DNA of 41,532 nt from Phycisphaerales bacterium UBA1161 (GTDB lineage: Bacteria > Planctomycetota > Phycisphaerae > Tepidisphaerales > Tepidisphaeraceae), in assembly GCA_002311745.1 (NCBI GenBank), contig DBZL01000065.1, positions 1 through 41,532 on the forward strand, read 5' to 3'. Under the pieces are notes generated by a model, which worked only from the letters and a program-made list of their open reading frames with translations, searched no databases and was not told the DNA's origin. Within the stretch, counting starts at the first letter, position 1. The number at the start of each line of letters is the position of its first letter. Made by a program: the position numbers and the translations under genes. Below are positions 24,403 to 32,360 of the stretch, in pieces.

Positions 24403-25653
24403 TCACTTTGCCGCCGGAATCAGCTCGGGCTTGATGGCCAGATAGTACAAACTGCCTTCCTGAGTTTCCTGCCCGGCCCTGGCCTGGGCCGAGGGGCCGA
24501 CGCCCATGTAGATGTCGCACCGGCCGCTGGCGCGGATGGCTCCGCCGGTGTCCTGATCCATCAAAAACGCCCGCAGCGGACGAAACCCCGCCCCGGTTTC
24601 GTCCGGCACGTCGACGCAGACAAAGGCCGGCATCGCACGCGGGTAGATGTCCCGGATCGCCTTGTCCGTGGCGATGGTGGCCATGGGCGTGACCGGAACG
24701 TTCAGACTGCCAAACGGACCGCCCGAGCGCTGGGTGAAGAATACGTAACGCTGATTGAGCGGCAGATAGCGATCCATCATCTCCGGATGCGCCGCAAAAT
24801 AGGCCGAAAGGCCCTTGAGGCTGTGCTGCTGCTCGGTGATGACGCCGTCGGCGACCATTTGCTGGCCCGGACTGGTGTAGGGATACCCATTGGTGCCGGC
24901 GAAGCCGATCTCATAAATCTCACCTGTCTCGGCCAGGCGCAGGCGGGCCGAGCCCTGGACGGTCACGACGTAGGCTTCCCAGCGGCTCTTGAGCCAGACG
25001 AGCTCGTTGCCGGCCAGCTTGCCGCCGGTTTCGATTTCGCCGCGCGTGTAATACGGCACGATTTGCCCCTGCGCATTTTTGCGGCCAAAGACCTGGCCGG
25101 TGCCCGAATCGCGCAGCAAATCCACCGGCAGCTTGTACAGCGGCCATGGAAACTCGCCGCTGCGGCTCAGACTGGCGTCGTAAATCGGCGTGCAATACCC
25201 GGTGAACAGGACGCGGTCGGTGTATCCGCTGCCATCCGGCGCCGGCGCTCCGATGCTTTTGTAGACCTCGAAATTCTCGACGATTTGCTGGTTGAACCAC
25301 GCCCCATCCCAATAGCCGCGCTCCTGCTGGCGGTCGCATATTTGCCGCAGGCGCACCAGCGTGGCCACGGCGCGATCGTGCGTGATGTCCAGATACGGAT
25401 AAAACGCCTGGCTGCTTGGGGCCGCAAGGCAGGTAAGGCTGTTGTCGATGGCCTGCGTTAATCGCGACGGGTCGATGGGCTGCTGCCCGAAATCCGGATA
25501 CTCCTGCGGCGGGATTTTGCGCAGCGCCACGGCGCCTTCGGGCAGGGGGCGATGAAAATCAATTGCCTGCCGGTGTCCGCAGCCGCCCAACAACGCCGCC
25601 GCCAAGACGCCCAGCGCCGCGCCGTGCATCCGTGTTGTGAATCGAGCGAGCAT
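24403..25653 (-). CDS. mltA: MltA-type lytic murein transglycosylase
   Basis: This is a 416-aa lipoprotein. The signal ends in LLGGC (cysteine about 22). The MltA barrel includes FTGYCTPIYDASLSRSGEFP (about 138-157) and the KNAQGQIVPYYTRGEIETG region with the substrate groove. NQRYVFFTQRSGGPFGSLNV then leads into the 3D domain (LMDQDTGGAIRASGRCDIYMG, about 364-384), whose aspartates are essential in the family. It cleaves the MurNAc-GlcNAc bond in peptidoglycan to give 1,6-anhydro ends. GGAGG sits six bases before ATG 25653; a longer open frame upstream is not used. Its presence is evidence for a peptidoglycan wall in this organism. Confidence 0.9.
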   Translation of the reverse strand: MLARFTTRMHGAALGVLAAALLGGCGHRQAIDFHRPLPEGAVALRKIPPQEYPDFGQQPIDPSRLTQAIDNSLTCLAAPSSQAFYPYLDITHDRAVATLVRLRQICDRQQERGYWDGAWFNQQIVENFEVYKSIGAPAPDGSGYTDRVLFTGYCTPIYDASLSRSGEFPWPLYKLPVDLLRDSGTGQVFGRKNAQGQIVPYYTRGEIETGGKLAGNELVWLKSRWEAYVVTVQGSARLRLAETGEIYEIGFAGTNGYPYTSPGQQMVADGVITEQQHSLKGLSAYFAAHPEMMDRYLPLNQRYVFFTQRSGGPFGSLNVPVTPMATIATDKAIRDIYPRAMPAFVCVDVPDETGAGFRPLRAFLMDQDTGGAIRASGRCDIYMGVGPSAQARAGQETQEGSLYYLAIKPELIPAAK

Positions 25654-25702
25654 CACTTTCCTCCGTGAAAGCGTTGATCGTACGGTCACGCTATCACATC
25701 GC

Positions 25703-25752
25703 AGCCGCGGGCGGAAGCCCGCGGAGAGCTCCGCGGGCTGCCGCCCGCGGCT
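25703..25752. repeat. GC-rich 50-base palindrome
   Basis: The left half AGCCGCGGGCGG, AAGCCCGCGG is mirrored by the right half CCGCGGGCT, GCCGCCCGCGGCT around an AGAGCT centre. Only one arm position and the centre deviate. It is an interspersed-hairpin type element of the kind abundant in planctomycete intergenic DNA. Here it lies between mltA and lipA. Confidence 0.7.
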
Positions 25753-25760
25753 ATTAGGGA

Positions 25761-25776
25761 CTTTTCGTACGAAAAG
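25761..25776 (-). terminator. 16-base palindrome after lipA
   Basis: CTTTTCGTACGAAAAG is a perfect palindrome nine bases after the lipA stop codon. It has no loop and is weak as a terminator on its own, but together with the 50-base hairpin next to it, it may end lipA transcription. It could also be a protein-binding site. Confidence 0.4.
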
Positions 25777-25784
25777 GTGAGCGT

Positions 25785-26681
25785 TCACGTCGCCAGGGCG
25801 TGGACCTTTTCGGCGTGATAACTGCTGCGAACCAACGGGCCGGATTCGACGTGGCGTATGCCCTTGTCTTCGCCGCGCTGCTTCCAGCGAGCAAATTCAT
25901 CGGGATGCACCCATCGCTCAACCCGAAGATGCTTGGCCGTTGGCTGCAAATATTGGCCGATGGTGAGGATGTCGCAGCCGATAGCCACCAGGTCGTCCAG
26001 CACCTGCTCGATCTCGTGCTCCCCTTCGCCCAGACCCAGCATCACGCCGCTCTTGGTGACCAATCCCTGCTGCTTGGCGATGTGCAACAGCTTCAGCGAG
26101 CGGCGGTACTTGGCCTGCGGGCGGACGGTGCGATACAGGCGCGGAACGGTTTCGAGGTTGTGGTTCAGAATGTCCGGCTTCTGGTCCAGGACTTTTTGCA
26201 AGGCATCCCAATCGCCGCAAAAATCGGGGATCAGCACCTCGACTTTGGTGCCGGGGGATTGCAGGCGGATTTGGCGGATGGTTTCGGCCCAGACGCCGGC
26301 GCCCCCGTCGCTCAGCTCGTCGCGATTGACGCTGGTGATGACGGCGTGGCCGAGGCGCATGGTGGCCACCGCCAGGCCGACGCGGCGCGGCTCATCCAAA
26401 TCCAATTCCGGCGGCCGGCCGGTGGCGATGTGGCAAAAGCCGCAGCTTCGCGTGCAGACGTTGCCCAGGATCATGAGCGTGGCCGTGCCGGCCGCCCAGC
26501 ATTCGCCGGTGTTGGGGCACTTGGCCGATTGGCAGACCGTGTGCAAGCGGTTTTGCGTGATGATCTGCGACAAGCGCGAGTAACCCGCTCCGCCGGGCAT
26601 TTTCATGCGCAGCCACGGCGGCTTGCGCCCGGCCGGCGACGGCTCGGTCGGCAGAATCAGGTTCTGTAGCGAAACGCTCAT
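25785..26681 (-). CDS. lipA: Lipoyl synthase
   Basis: This 298-aa radical SAM enzyme inserts two sulphurs into the octanoyl group carried on lipoyl domains. The auxiliary cluster cysteines are C50, C55 and C61 ([12 protein letters not shown]), and the radical SAM cluster cysteines are C76, C80 and C83 (CTRSCGFC). [22 protein letters not shown] and [10 protein letters not shown] are standard LipA blocks, and the C-terminal RSSYHAE provides the serine ligand of the auxiliary cluster. The length is typical. It is divergent from the YmdB gene, with 87 bases between their starts. lipB is not nearby. Confidence 0.96.
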   Translation of the reverse strand: MSVSLQNLILPTEPSPAGRKPPWLRMKMPGGAGYSRLSQIITQNRLHTVCQSAKCPNTGECWAAGTATLMILGNVCTRSCGFCHIATGRPPELDLDEPRRVGLAVATMRLGHAVITSVNRDELSDGGAGVWAETIRQIRLQSPGTKVEVLIPDFCGDWDALQKVLDQKPDILNHNLETVPRLYRTVRPQAKYRRSLKLLHIAKQQGLVTKSGVMLGLGEGEHEIEQVLDDLVAIGCDILTIGQYLQPTAKHLRVERWVHPDEFARWKQRGEDKGIRHVESGPLVRSSYHAEKVHALAT

Positions 26682-26768
26682 ACGCGATCGGCCATTTTAG
26701 CCGAAAATCCCGCGAATGCGCCTCAAGCGTCTGTCAACGCCGATGATCTGAATGTATCTTAGCCAGTC

Positions 26769-27611
26769 ATGCCGCTACGCATCTTGTGCTTGGGCGATAT
26801 TGTGGGACGGCCCGGGCGGCAGATCGTGCACCAGAAGCTTCCGGAGCTGGTGCGTTCACGCGGCATCGACCTGGTGGTGGCCAACGCCGAAAACATCGCC
26901 GGGGGCAGCGGCATCACGGCCAACCTCTTCCACAAAATCCGCAGCTACGGCGTGGACGTGGTGACGCTGGGCGATCACCTGTACCGCCGGGCCGACATCA
27001 TCCCCACCATGTCGTCCAGCGAGCGCATCGTGCGTCCGGCGAACCTGGCCGCCGGGGCGGCGGGAAAAACTCACACCGTTGTCCAGACCAACGGCGGCAT
27101 CCCCGTGGCGGTCTTCTGCCTGCTCGGACGGATTTACGTGAATCTTCCGGCGGATGATCCGTTCGCCGCGGCCGACCGCGTGCTGAATGCGTTGCCGCCG
27201 CAGGTGCGCGTCTGCGTCTGCGACGTTCATGCCGAGGCCACCAGCGAGAAAATCGCCCTGGGGCACTGGCTGGACGGGCGCTGCTCGATGATCTTCGGCA
27301 CGCACACGCACGTGCCCACGGCCGACGCCCGCCTTCTGAGCGGCGGCAGCGCGTACATCACGGATGTGGGGATGTGCGGTCCGTACGATTCGGTCCTGGG
27401 CCGGCGCAAGGATCGGGTGATCAAATACATGACCACGAACATGCCGCAGCCGTTCGACGTGGCCACGGGGGATGTGCGTTTGTGCGGCGCCATCGCCGAG
27501 ATCGACCCGGAGAGCGGCCGGGCCCAGAGCATCGAGCGGATCGAAGTCCACGGCGAAAACGCCGACCAGGCGTACGACGCGGACGACAAGCCGACGAGCA
27601 ACGTGGAATAA
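26769..27611 (+). CDS. ymdB: YmdB-family metallophosphoesterase
   Basis: This 280-aa protein matches the TIGR00282/YmdB family: GDIVGRPGR (D10), NAENIAGGSGIT (E41, N42), a metal loop TLGDHLYRR (66-74), DVHAEATSEK, and GTHTHVPTAD near residue 178. In YmdB and relatives this enzyme is a 2',3'-cyclic-nucleotide phosphodiesterase linked to stress and biofilm regulation. The usual asparagine of the GNH motif is D69 here. Asp can still bind metal, so activity is likely kept, but the change is visible. ATG 26769 is the natural start at the first strand. Confidence 0.88.
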   Translation: MPLRILCLGDIVGRPGRQIVHQKLPELVRSRGIDLVVANAENIAGGSGITANLFHKIRSYGVDVVTLGDHLYRRADIIPTMSSSERIVRPANLAAGAAGKTHTVVQTNGGIPVAVFCLLGRIYVNLPADDPFAAADRVLNALPPQVRVCVCDVHAEATSEKIALGHWLDGRCSMIFGTHTHVPTADARLLSGGSAYITDVGMCGPYDSVLGRRKDRVIKYMTTNMPQPFDVATGDVRLCGAIAEIDPESGRAQSIERIEVHGENADQAYDADDKPTSNVE

Positions 27612-27635
27612 AAGCAGTTGGACGCTGCGCGGCGT

Positions 27636-28205
27636 TCAACTGGGCGGCAGCGCCGTGGCTGCGGGGGCGTCGAGGCTGCGCTTGCGCGATTTGCCGCCGG
27701 GGGCGGCGGGGGATTCTTCCTTCGATAACTGCATGCCGCGGCCCATGGCGATCACGCCGGTGCGGGCCAGCTCGCGAATGCCGTACGGCTTCATCAGCTC
27801 GATGAAGGCTTCGATCTTGTCTTCGGTGCCGGCCAACTCGACCACCAGGCTTTCCTTGCCCACGTCCACCACTTTGCCGCGGAAGAGGTTCACCACCTGG
27901 ATCACTTCGCCGCGGTTGTCGGGGGTGACGGCGACGGTCAGCAGGCACAGGTCGCGCTCGAGGTAGGCCGTGCCCTTGAAATCCTTGACCTTGGTGACGG
28001 GCACCAGTTTGGCCAATTGCTTGCGCACCTGCTCGAGCGTGTTTTCATCGGCGTCGACGACGATGGTCATGCGCGAGAGATTGGGGTCTTCGGTTCGGCC
28101 GACGACGAGGGAATCGATGTTGAAGCCGCGTGCGGCGAACATGCCGGCCACGTTGGCCAGGACCCCGGGCTCGTTGACCACCAGCGCTGAAATCACGTGA
28201 CGCAT
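27636..28205 (-). CDS. ilvH: Acetolactate synthase small (regulatory) subunit
   Basis: This 189-aa protein regulates the first committed step of valine/leucine/isoleucine synthesis by binding valine. The ACT domain begins HVISALVVNEPGVLANVAGM with GFNIDSLVVGRTEDPNLSRM. The second half has RGKVVDVGKESLVVELAGTE and GIRELARTGVIAMGRG. A basic, alanine-rich tail of about 25 residues (KSRKRSLDAPAATALPPS) is an extra. The start at 28205 is set by AGGAG six bases upstream; two earlier ATGs lie on or before that site. The catalytic subunit gene ilvB is not next to it, unlike in many bacteria. Confidence 0.94.
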   Translation of the reverse strand: MRHVISALVVNEPGVLANVAGMFAARGFNIDSLVVGRTEDPNLSRMTIVVDADENTLEQVRKQLAKLVPVTKVKDFKGTAYLERDLCLLTVAVTPDNRGEVIQVVNLFRGKVVDVGKESLVVELAGTEDKIEAFIELMKPYGIRELARTGVIAMGRGMQLSKEESPAAPGGKSRKRSLDAPAATALPPS

Positions 28206-28340
28206 CGTCATCTCCTGCAAAGGCGGGGATTCTACGGGATGAGGCGGCGGAGGGAAATACGTCGCCGCTGCGGGATTTGCAAATCAGCTTCTTGATCGCG
28301 AAGCGCCTTTTGCCGATGAGGGTGGCGGAGATGTCGCCGC

Positions 28341-29375
28341 ATGAGTTCGACATCGGCGACGCACGGGTCAATGTCCGCAACGCCCCAGTCCGGTAATCTT
28401 GGCAAGCCCATTATGGCGGCGGTGGTGGTGGTCGCCGCGGTGACGGTCGCTCATTTTTGGCTGTCGCCGACCCACCCGGTGTGGGCGTGGGCGGTGACGA
28501 TGCTGGCCTGCGCCGCGGGAGCGGCGTGGATGGTGGCGCGGCAGCGCGAGATCGAGCGGGGCGTGGACAGCCGCACCATTGCTGCGCTGATCCGCGACGT
28601 GCGCATCGGTCAAGCGCCGATCGAGGAATTGTCGGCCGCGTGGCCGCAGTGGCAGCCGTTGGCGGCGGAGGTGCAGGAACTGTGCCGCGAGCTTCGTGAG
28701 CAGAAGCGCGCCACCGCCGCGCTGCAGGATGAAATCCGCCAGCGGATCGCCAACCGCACCGACGCCCTGGAACGCATGAACGAATCGTTGCGTCTCCAGG
28801 CGAACCGGGATGCCCTGACCGGGTTGCACAACCGGCGCATGCTGGATCAGCTCCTGCCGCAACTGGTCAACCAATGCCGCAGCGAAGGCACGATGCTGGC
28901 GATGCTGATGATCGACGTGGACTATTTCAAGGACTTGAACGACACGCTAGGGCACGCGGCGGGGGACGACCTTTTGCGCTCGCTGGGTCGGATCATTTTC
29001 TGTGCGCTGCGGCAGCAGGACGCGGCGTTCCGCTTCGGGGGGGACGAATTCGTGGTGCTGTTGCCCGGCTGCAACCGCGAAACGGCGCGCACGGTGTCGG
29101 ACCGGCTGCAATCGATGATGCGCTCGCTGTGCAAGGCGTACAAGGTGCCGCGTCTGCCGCGGCTGTCGATCGGCATCTGCACGCTGGCGGACCTGGCCGA
29201 GCCGACGGCCCAAAACCTGCTTCGCCGTGCGGATGAGATGCTCTACGCGTGCAAGAGCACGCGGCGGCGCTTGCCGCCGCCCCAGCCCGGGGGGGCTGCG
29301 GCGGAGGGTTCGGCGGACGTTTCTTCGGCCGCGCCTGACGGCGCCGCGGCCGCCTCTGCCAAGTCCGCCGCCTAA
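28341..29375 (+). CDS. Membrane-bound diguanylate cyclase
   Basis: This 344-aa protein makes cyclic di-GMP from two GTP. Two membrane helices (about 22-41 and 46-66) are followed by a helical linker, including a likely coiled coil (about 110-150), and then a GGDEF domain from about 155. RFGGDEFVVL has the intact GGDEF (233-237), and R224-x-x-D227 forms the inhibitory I-site, so product feedback is expected. DxLTGLHNRR and DVDYFKDLND are the other hallmark blocks. A low-complexity Pro/Gly/Ala tail ends the protein. It probably senses a membrane or periplasmic cue, but the periplasmic loop is very short. ATG 28371 is a possible alternative start. Confidence 0.92.
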   Translation: MSSTSATHGSMSATPQSGNLGKPIMAAVVVVAAVTVAHFWLSPTHPVWAWAVTMLACAAGAAWMVARQREIERGVDSRTIAALIRDVRIGQAPIEELSAAWPQWQPLAAEVQELCRELREQKRATAALQDEIRQRIANRTDALERMNESLRLQANRDALTGLHNRRMLDQLLPQLVNQCRSEGTMLAMLMIDVDYFKDLNDTLGHAAGDDLLRSLGRIIFCALRQQDAAFRFGGDEFVVLLPGCNRETARTVSDRLQSMMRSLCKAYKVPRLPRLSIGICTLADLAEPTAQNLLRRADEMLYACKSTRRRLPPPQPGGAAAEGSADVSSAAPDGAAAASAKSAA

Positions 29376-29380
29376 CCACC

Positions 29381-29408
29381 TTGCCAACGGGCCGTCGCCG
29401 TGTAGAAT
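29381..29408 (+). promoter_or_regulatory. Candidate rpsR promoter
   Basis: TTGCCA (29381-29386), a 16-base spacer and TAGAAT (29403-29408) precede rpsR. Transcription would start near 29415, giving a leader of about 28 bases. Pattern only. Confidence 0.4.
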
Positions 29409-29442
29409 CTGCCCGCTTGTTTTGAAGAACGGAGCAGTGGCG

Positions 29443-29718
29443 ATGGCGCGGGAATCCAATCGTGAGCGGCGTGAACGAGCCGAGAAATTCCAAACCTTCA
29501 ACCGCCCGAAGCTGAAGATCGCGCGCACCTGCGCCTCGGGCAAGACGTACATCGATTACAAGGACACCGAATCGCTGCGCCGCATGATGAGCGGCAACGG
29601 GAAGATCCTGTCGCGCAAGCGCACGGGTGCCAGCGCCATGGAACAGCGCATGATCGCCCGCGCCGTCAAGCGGGCGCGCTACCTGAGCCTGCTGCCGTAC
29701 GTGAGCACGTCGGGCTGA
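29443..29718 (+). CDS. rpsR: 30S ribosomal protein S18
   Basis: This 91-aa basic protein has the conserved S18 core YIDYKDTESLRRMMSGNGKI, LSRKRTGASAMEQRMIARAV and KRARYLSLLPY. It binds 16S rRNA with S6 in the platform of the small subunit. The N-terminal cysteine pairs that some S18 proteins use for zinc are absent; only C34 is present nearby. ATG 29443 is supported by GGAG eight bases upstream. The open frame extends far upstream but reads through the diguanylate cyclase tail, so the longer version is rejected. It stands alone, without rpsF or ssb. Confidence 0.95.
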   Translation: MARESNRERRERAEKFQTFNRPKLKIARTCASGKTYIDYKDTESLRRMMSGNGKILSRKRTGASAMEQRMIARAVKRARYLSLLPYVSTSG

Positions 29719-29751
29719 TCGGCGAATGTCCCCACCATCGAAGGCGAACAA

Positions 29752-29777
29752 AAGCCCCGCATGTACATGCGGGGCTT
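29752..29777. terminator. Bidirectional terminator between rpsR and the HU gene
   Basis: AAGCCCCGCATG and CATGCGGGGCTT form perfect 12-base arms with a TA centre. A-rich sequence before it and T-rich sequence after it allow termination of both convergent genes. Confidence 0.8.
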
Positions 29778-29802
29778 CTGGTTTTGTTCGGTGGGGGATC
29801 GC

Positions 29803-30105
29803 TTACTTCTTGACGCCGAGGATCGCGTCCTTGGCCGCCTTGGCGACGCTGAAGCGAACCTTCTTGCTCTTGGGGATGAGCTTTTCCTGTCCGGCCTCGG
29901 GGCCGAAGCGCATGATCATCATCCGCGCCGGACGATCGACGAGTTTGAGCTTGCCGATGCCCGGAATGGTGAAGACGTTCTTGGCTTGCTTGTACGCCAA
30001 TTCGGCCTGCGCTTGCAGGAACTGGGTGACCTGTTTCTTGGTCAGACCGACCTTGTCGGCGAGATGGCTTGCGACTTCGGATTTGGTCATTGATTTACCG
30101 GCCAT
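29803..30105 (-). CDS. HU/IHF-family DNA-binding protein
   Basis: This 100-aa basic protein begins with MTKSEVASHLADKVGLTKKQ and QVTQFLQAQAELAYKQAK, the dimerisation helices of HU-type proteins. The beta arm is around IPGIGKLKLVDRPARMMIMR, with a shorter than usual RxPx-type tip (RFGPEAGQEKLIP). It should bend and compact DNA non-specifically. The start at 30105 is nine bases after an AGGAG; an ATG directly on the Shine-Dalgarno is rejected. It converges with rpsR over a shared terminator. Confidence 0.9.
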   Translation of the reverse strand: MAGKSMTKSEVASHLADKVGLTKKQVTQFLQAQAELAYKQAKNVFTIPGIGKLKLVDRPARMMIMRFGPEAGQEKLIPKSKKVRFSVAKAAKDAILGVKK

Positions 30106-30392
30106 AGAGTGCATCTCCTTTCCTAGAGAGCTTTGCAGTGGAGGGACAACCCGGCCTGCGGCGATCCCTGCACCCGCCGCACCCGATGGGAGACGCAACA
30201 TTCGTCCCCCTGGCCGAAACCCATCGGCCAGTGAGGCTAGAAAGTAGCGAGATTTCCGGGGAATTCAACGCCCCAAGGCAAAGATCGCCGGTTTTTCCAA
30301 GGATTTTTCGGCTTTGGCGACAGTTTTTCCCCAAAAACAGGGGGATGGGCCGGCTTGTCTTTTGACCCCGCTTGCTGTCCCATGGGGCGGAC

Positions 30393-31910
30393 ATGGCCCA
30401 GCAGCCCTTTGTCAAAATTGGGCATTTCAAGGATGCCGGGGCGTTCATCGGGCACCTGCATCGCCTTGGGCTTGATCTGCCGTGCGATCAGCGCGTGCTG
30501 GGCGCCGCGGAGCATTCGCCCCTGGCCCAGCCGCTGGAGATCGACGGATTTACCATCGGCAACCGCTGGTGCGTGCAGCCGATGGAAGGGTGGGATGGCA
30601 CCACCGACGGCCAGCCCACGGAACACACCCTGCGGCGCTGGGGACACTTCGGCCAATCCGGCGCCAAGCTGATTTGGGGCGGCGAGGCGTTCGCCGTCCA
30701 GGGGGATGGGCGGGCCAATCCCAATCAGCTCGGCATCGTCGACGGGGACTACCAGCGCGCCGGGCGCGGCGCCGCGGCGCTGCTGGCGGCGCTGCAAAAC
30801 GCTCACCGCCAAAGATTCGGCGGCACGGACGATCTTCTGATCGGACTTCAGCTCACGCACAGCGGGCGGTTTTGCCGGCCGCATGAAAAATTCCGGCTCG
30901 AGCCGAAAATCGCCTACCACCATCCGCTGCTCGATCCCAAGTTCGGCATCGCGCCCGACGACGATTCGGTCGTCATCAGCGACGACTACCTCCGCGCCCT
31001 GATCGACAGCTACGTTCGCGCGGCCAAGCTGGCGCGGGACGTCGGGTTTGGCTTCGTGGACGTCAAGCATTGCCACGGGTATCTGGGCCATGAGTTGCTC
31101 AGCGCCCGCACGCGCGGCGGGCGCTACGGCGGCAGCCTGGAGAACCGCACGCGATTCGCGCGCGAGATCATCGCGGGCATCGGGGCCGAGTGCCCGGGCC
31201 TCAAGATCGGCGTGCGCCTCAGCGCCTTCGATCATCCGCCGTTCAAGTCCGATGCGAGGCAAGACGGCGGCGGGCCTCTGGGCCGCGGCATTTGCGAGGA
31301 TTTTGCCGGGCATCTTCCCTATCGGTGGGGCTTCGGCTGCGACGAAAACGATCCACTGAAAATCGACTTGAGCGAGCCGATCGCGTTCATCCAAATGCTT
31401 GGCGGCCTGAGCGTGCGCCTGATCAACCTGAGCTGCTGCTCGCCGTATTACAACCCGCACTTTCAGCGACCGGCCGCCTTTGCGCCCAGCGACGGCTATC
31501 AGCCGCCGGAAGATCCGCTGATCGGCGTGGCCCGCCAAATCGACGTCGTTCGCCAAATCAAGCAGGCTTGTCCGGAGAGCATCCTGGTCGGCAGCGGATA
31601 TTCGTACTTGCAGGAATATCTCCCGCACGTGGCCCAGGCGGTGCTGCGCCGGGGGTGGACGGATTGCGTGGGGATCGGGCGGATGATCCTGGCCTACTGG
31701 GACCTGCCCGCCGACGCGCTGGCCGGCCGGCCGGTGCAGAGCAAGTTCCTGTGCCGCACGTTCAGCGACTGCACCACGGCCCCGCGCAACGGCCTGATCA
31801 GCGGCTGCTATCCGCTGGATGAGCATTACAAGGACGCGCCCGCGCACGACGAGCTGAAAAAGAAAAAATCGGAGCTGCGCCAAGCCCTGAAGATCATCCA
31901 GCCGAAGTGA
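30393..31910 (+). CDS. Old Yellow Enzyme-family NADH:flavin oxidoreductase
   Basis: This 505-aa FMN-binding TIM-barrel protein shows NRWCVQPMEGWDGTTDGQ, LIGLQLTHSGRFCRP and GFGFVDVKHCHGYLGHELLS, then RYGGSLENRTRFAREII and [10 protein letters not shown]. These are the ordered OYE motifs (FMN loops, the H/N-x-x-H-like active site, the YGGS-ENR signature). No C-terminal iron-sulphur or NADH-binding domain is present, so it resembles single-domain ene-reductases, though it is longer than the usual 360 residues. It probably reduces activated C=C bonds with NAD(P)H. Its 3' 285 bases were duplicated (33301-33585). It meets the hydrolase remnant tail to tail. Confidence 0.88.
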   Translation: MAQQPFVKIGHFKDAGAFIGHLHRLGLDLPCDQRVLGAAEHSPLAQPLEIDGFTIGNRWCVQPMEGWDGTTDGQPTEHTLRRWGHFGQSGAKLIWGGEAFAVQGDGRANPNQLGIVDGDYQRAGRGAAALLAALQNAHRQRFGGTDDLLIGLQLTHSGRFCRPHEKFRLEPKIAYHHPLLDPKFGIAPDDDSVVISDDYLRALIDSYVRAAKLARDVGFGFVDVKHCHGYLGHELLSARTRGGRYGGSLENRTRFAREIIAGIGAECPGLKIGVRLSAFDHPPFKSDARQDGGGPLGRGICEDFAGHLPYRWGFGCDENDPLKIDLSEPIAFIQMLGGLSVRLINLSCCSPYYNPHFQRPAAFAPSDGYQPPEDPLIGVARQIDVVRQIKQACPESILVGSGYSYLQEYLPHVAQAVLRRGWTDCVGIGRMILAYWDLPADALAGRPVQSKFLCRTFSDCTTAPRNGLISGCYPLDEHYKDAPAHDELKKKKSELRQALKIIQPK

Positions 31911-32227
31911 AGCTCAAAGCTGATCCACGAACTGCTTGAACTGCTGCATCAAACGGGCGCCGCCGACGGCGAATAGATCGTTGTGTCCTGCATCGTCCAG
32001 GCGGATGCGGACGACACGGGTGGTTGCGGCTTGGGCCAGGCGGTCGGACATTCGAGCCGGGATCAATTCATCTCGTCCGCCGTGCACCAGCATGATCGGA
32101 CAGGAAACTTTGGCGATCTTGGTAAGGCTGTCGAATTGGCCGCGAAGCAGGAGGGAGACCGGGAGCCAGGGGACGATGCGGCGGGCCAGGGCGGCGGAGC
32201 TGGTGAAGGCGCTGAAGGCGGCCAGGC
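31626..32227. repeat. 602-base direct repeat, copy A
   Basis: Matches 33301-33902 without gaps, with about 15 differences by eye. It spans the last 285 bases of the OYE gene and the 3' part of the hydrolase remnant. Confidence 0.92.
31914..32227 (-). pseudogene. Truncated alpha/beta hydrolase (C-terminal part)
   Basis: The reading frame of the intact hydrolase at 33589-34422 is kept over about 104 codons, with few and mild substitutions: F/V, V/L and I/V around the DDAGHNDLFA block. It then stops matching at 32227, where lower-GC DNA begins. The N-terminal two-thirds, including the nucleophile serine, is missing here, so this copy is not functional. It is one half of a gene split by the insertion; a 66-base piece of the same gene reappears at 33235. 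Confidence 0.88.
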
Positions 32228-32234
32228 GACTTGC

Positions 32235-32266
32235 AAAAAATACCCAGATGTGTAGACATCTGGGTA
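32235..32266 (-). terminator. Hairpin with A6/T6 at the left edge of the insertion
   Basis: TACCCAGATGT (32241-32251) and ACATCTGGGTA (32256-32266) are perfect 11-base arms around a GTAG loop, preceded by six A. Read on the minus strand, it is a hairpin followed by T6, a good intrinsic terminator. It could also be a structured end of the inserted element. Confidence 0.6.
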
Positions 32267-32360
32267 CTACGACCGCGTTCAGTCATGATTGATCGATCAG
32301 GCTTCCATGTCTGTGGTCCCTTTCATTTGAAGCAGTGATTTTATACCATTGGAAACCGCG

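Noticed and set aside
29227..29442. N-terminal extension of S18
   Set aside because: The extra codons overlap the diguanylate cyclase gene in another frame and encode Arg/Pro-rich noise; ATG 29443 has its own ribosome binding site.
30237..31883. 548-codon open frame on the minus strand
   Set aside because: It lies fully antisense to the OYE-family gene, whose motifs are clear, and its own product is Arg/Ala/Gln-rich without fold features; an artefact of high GC.
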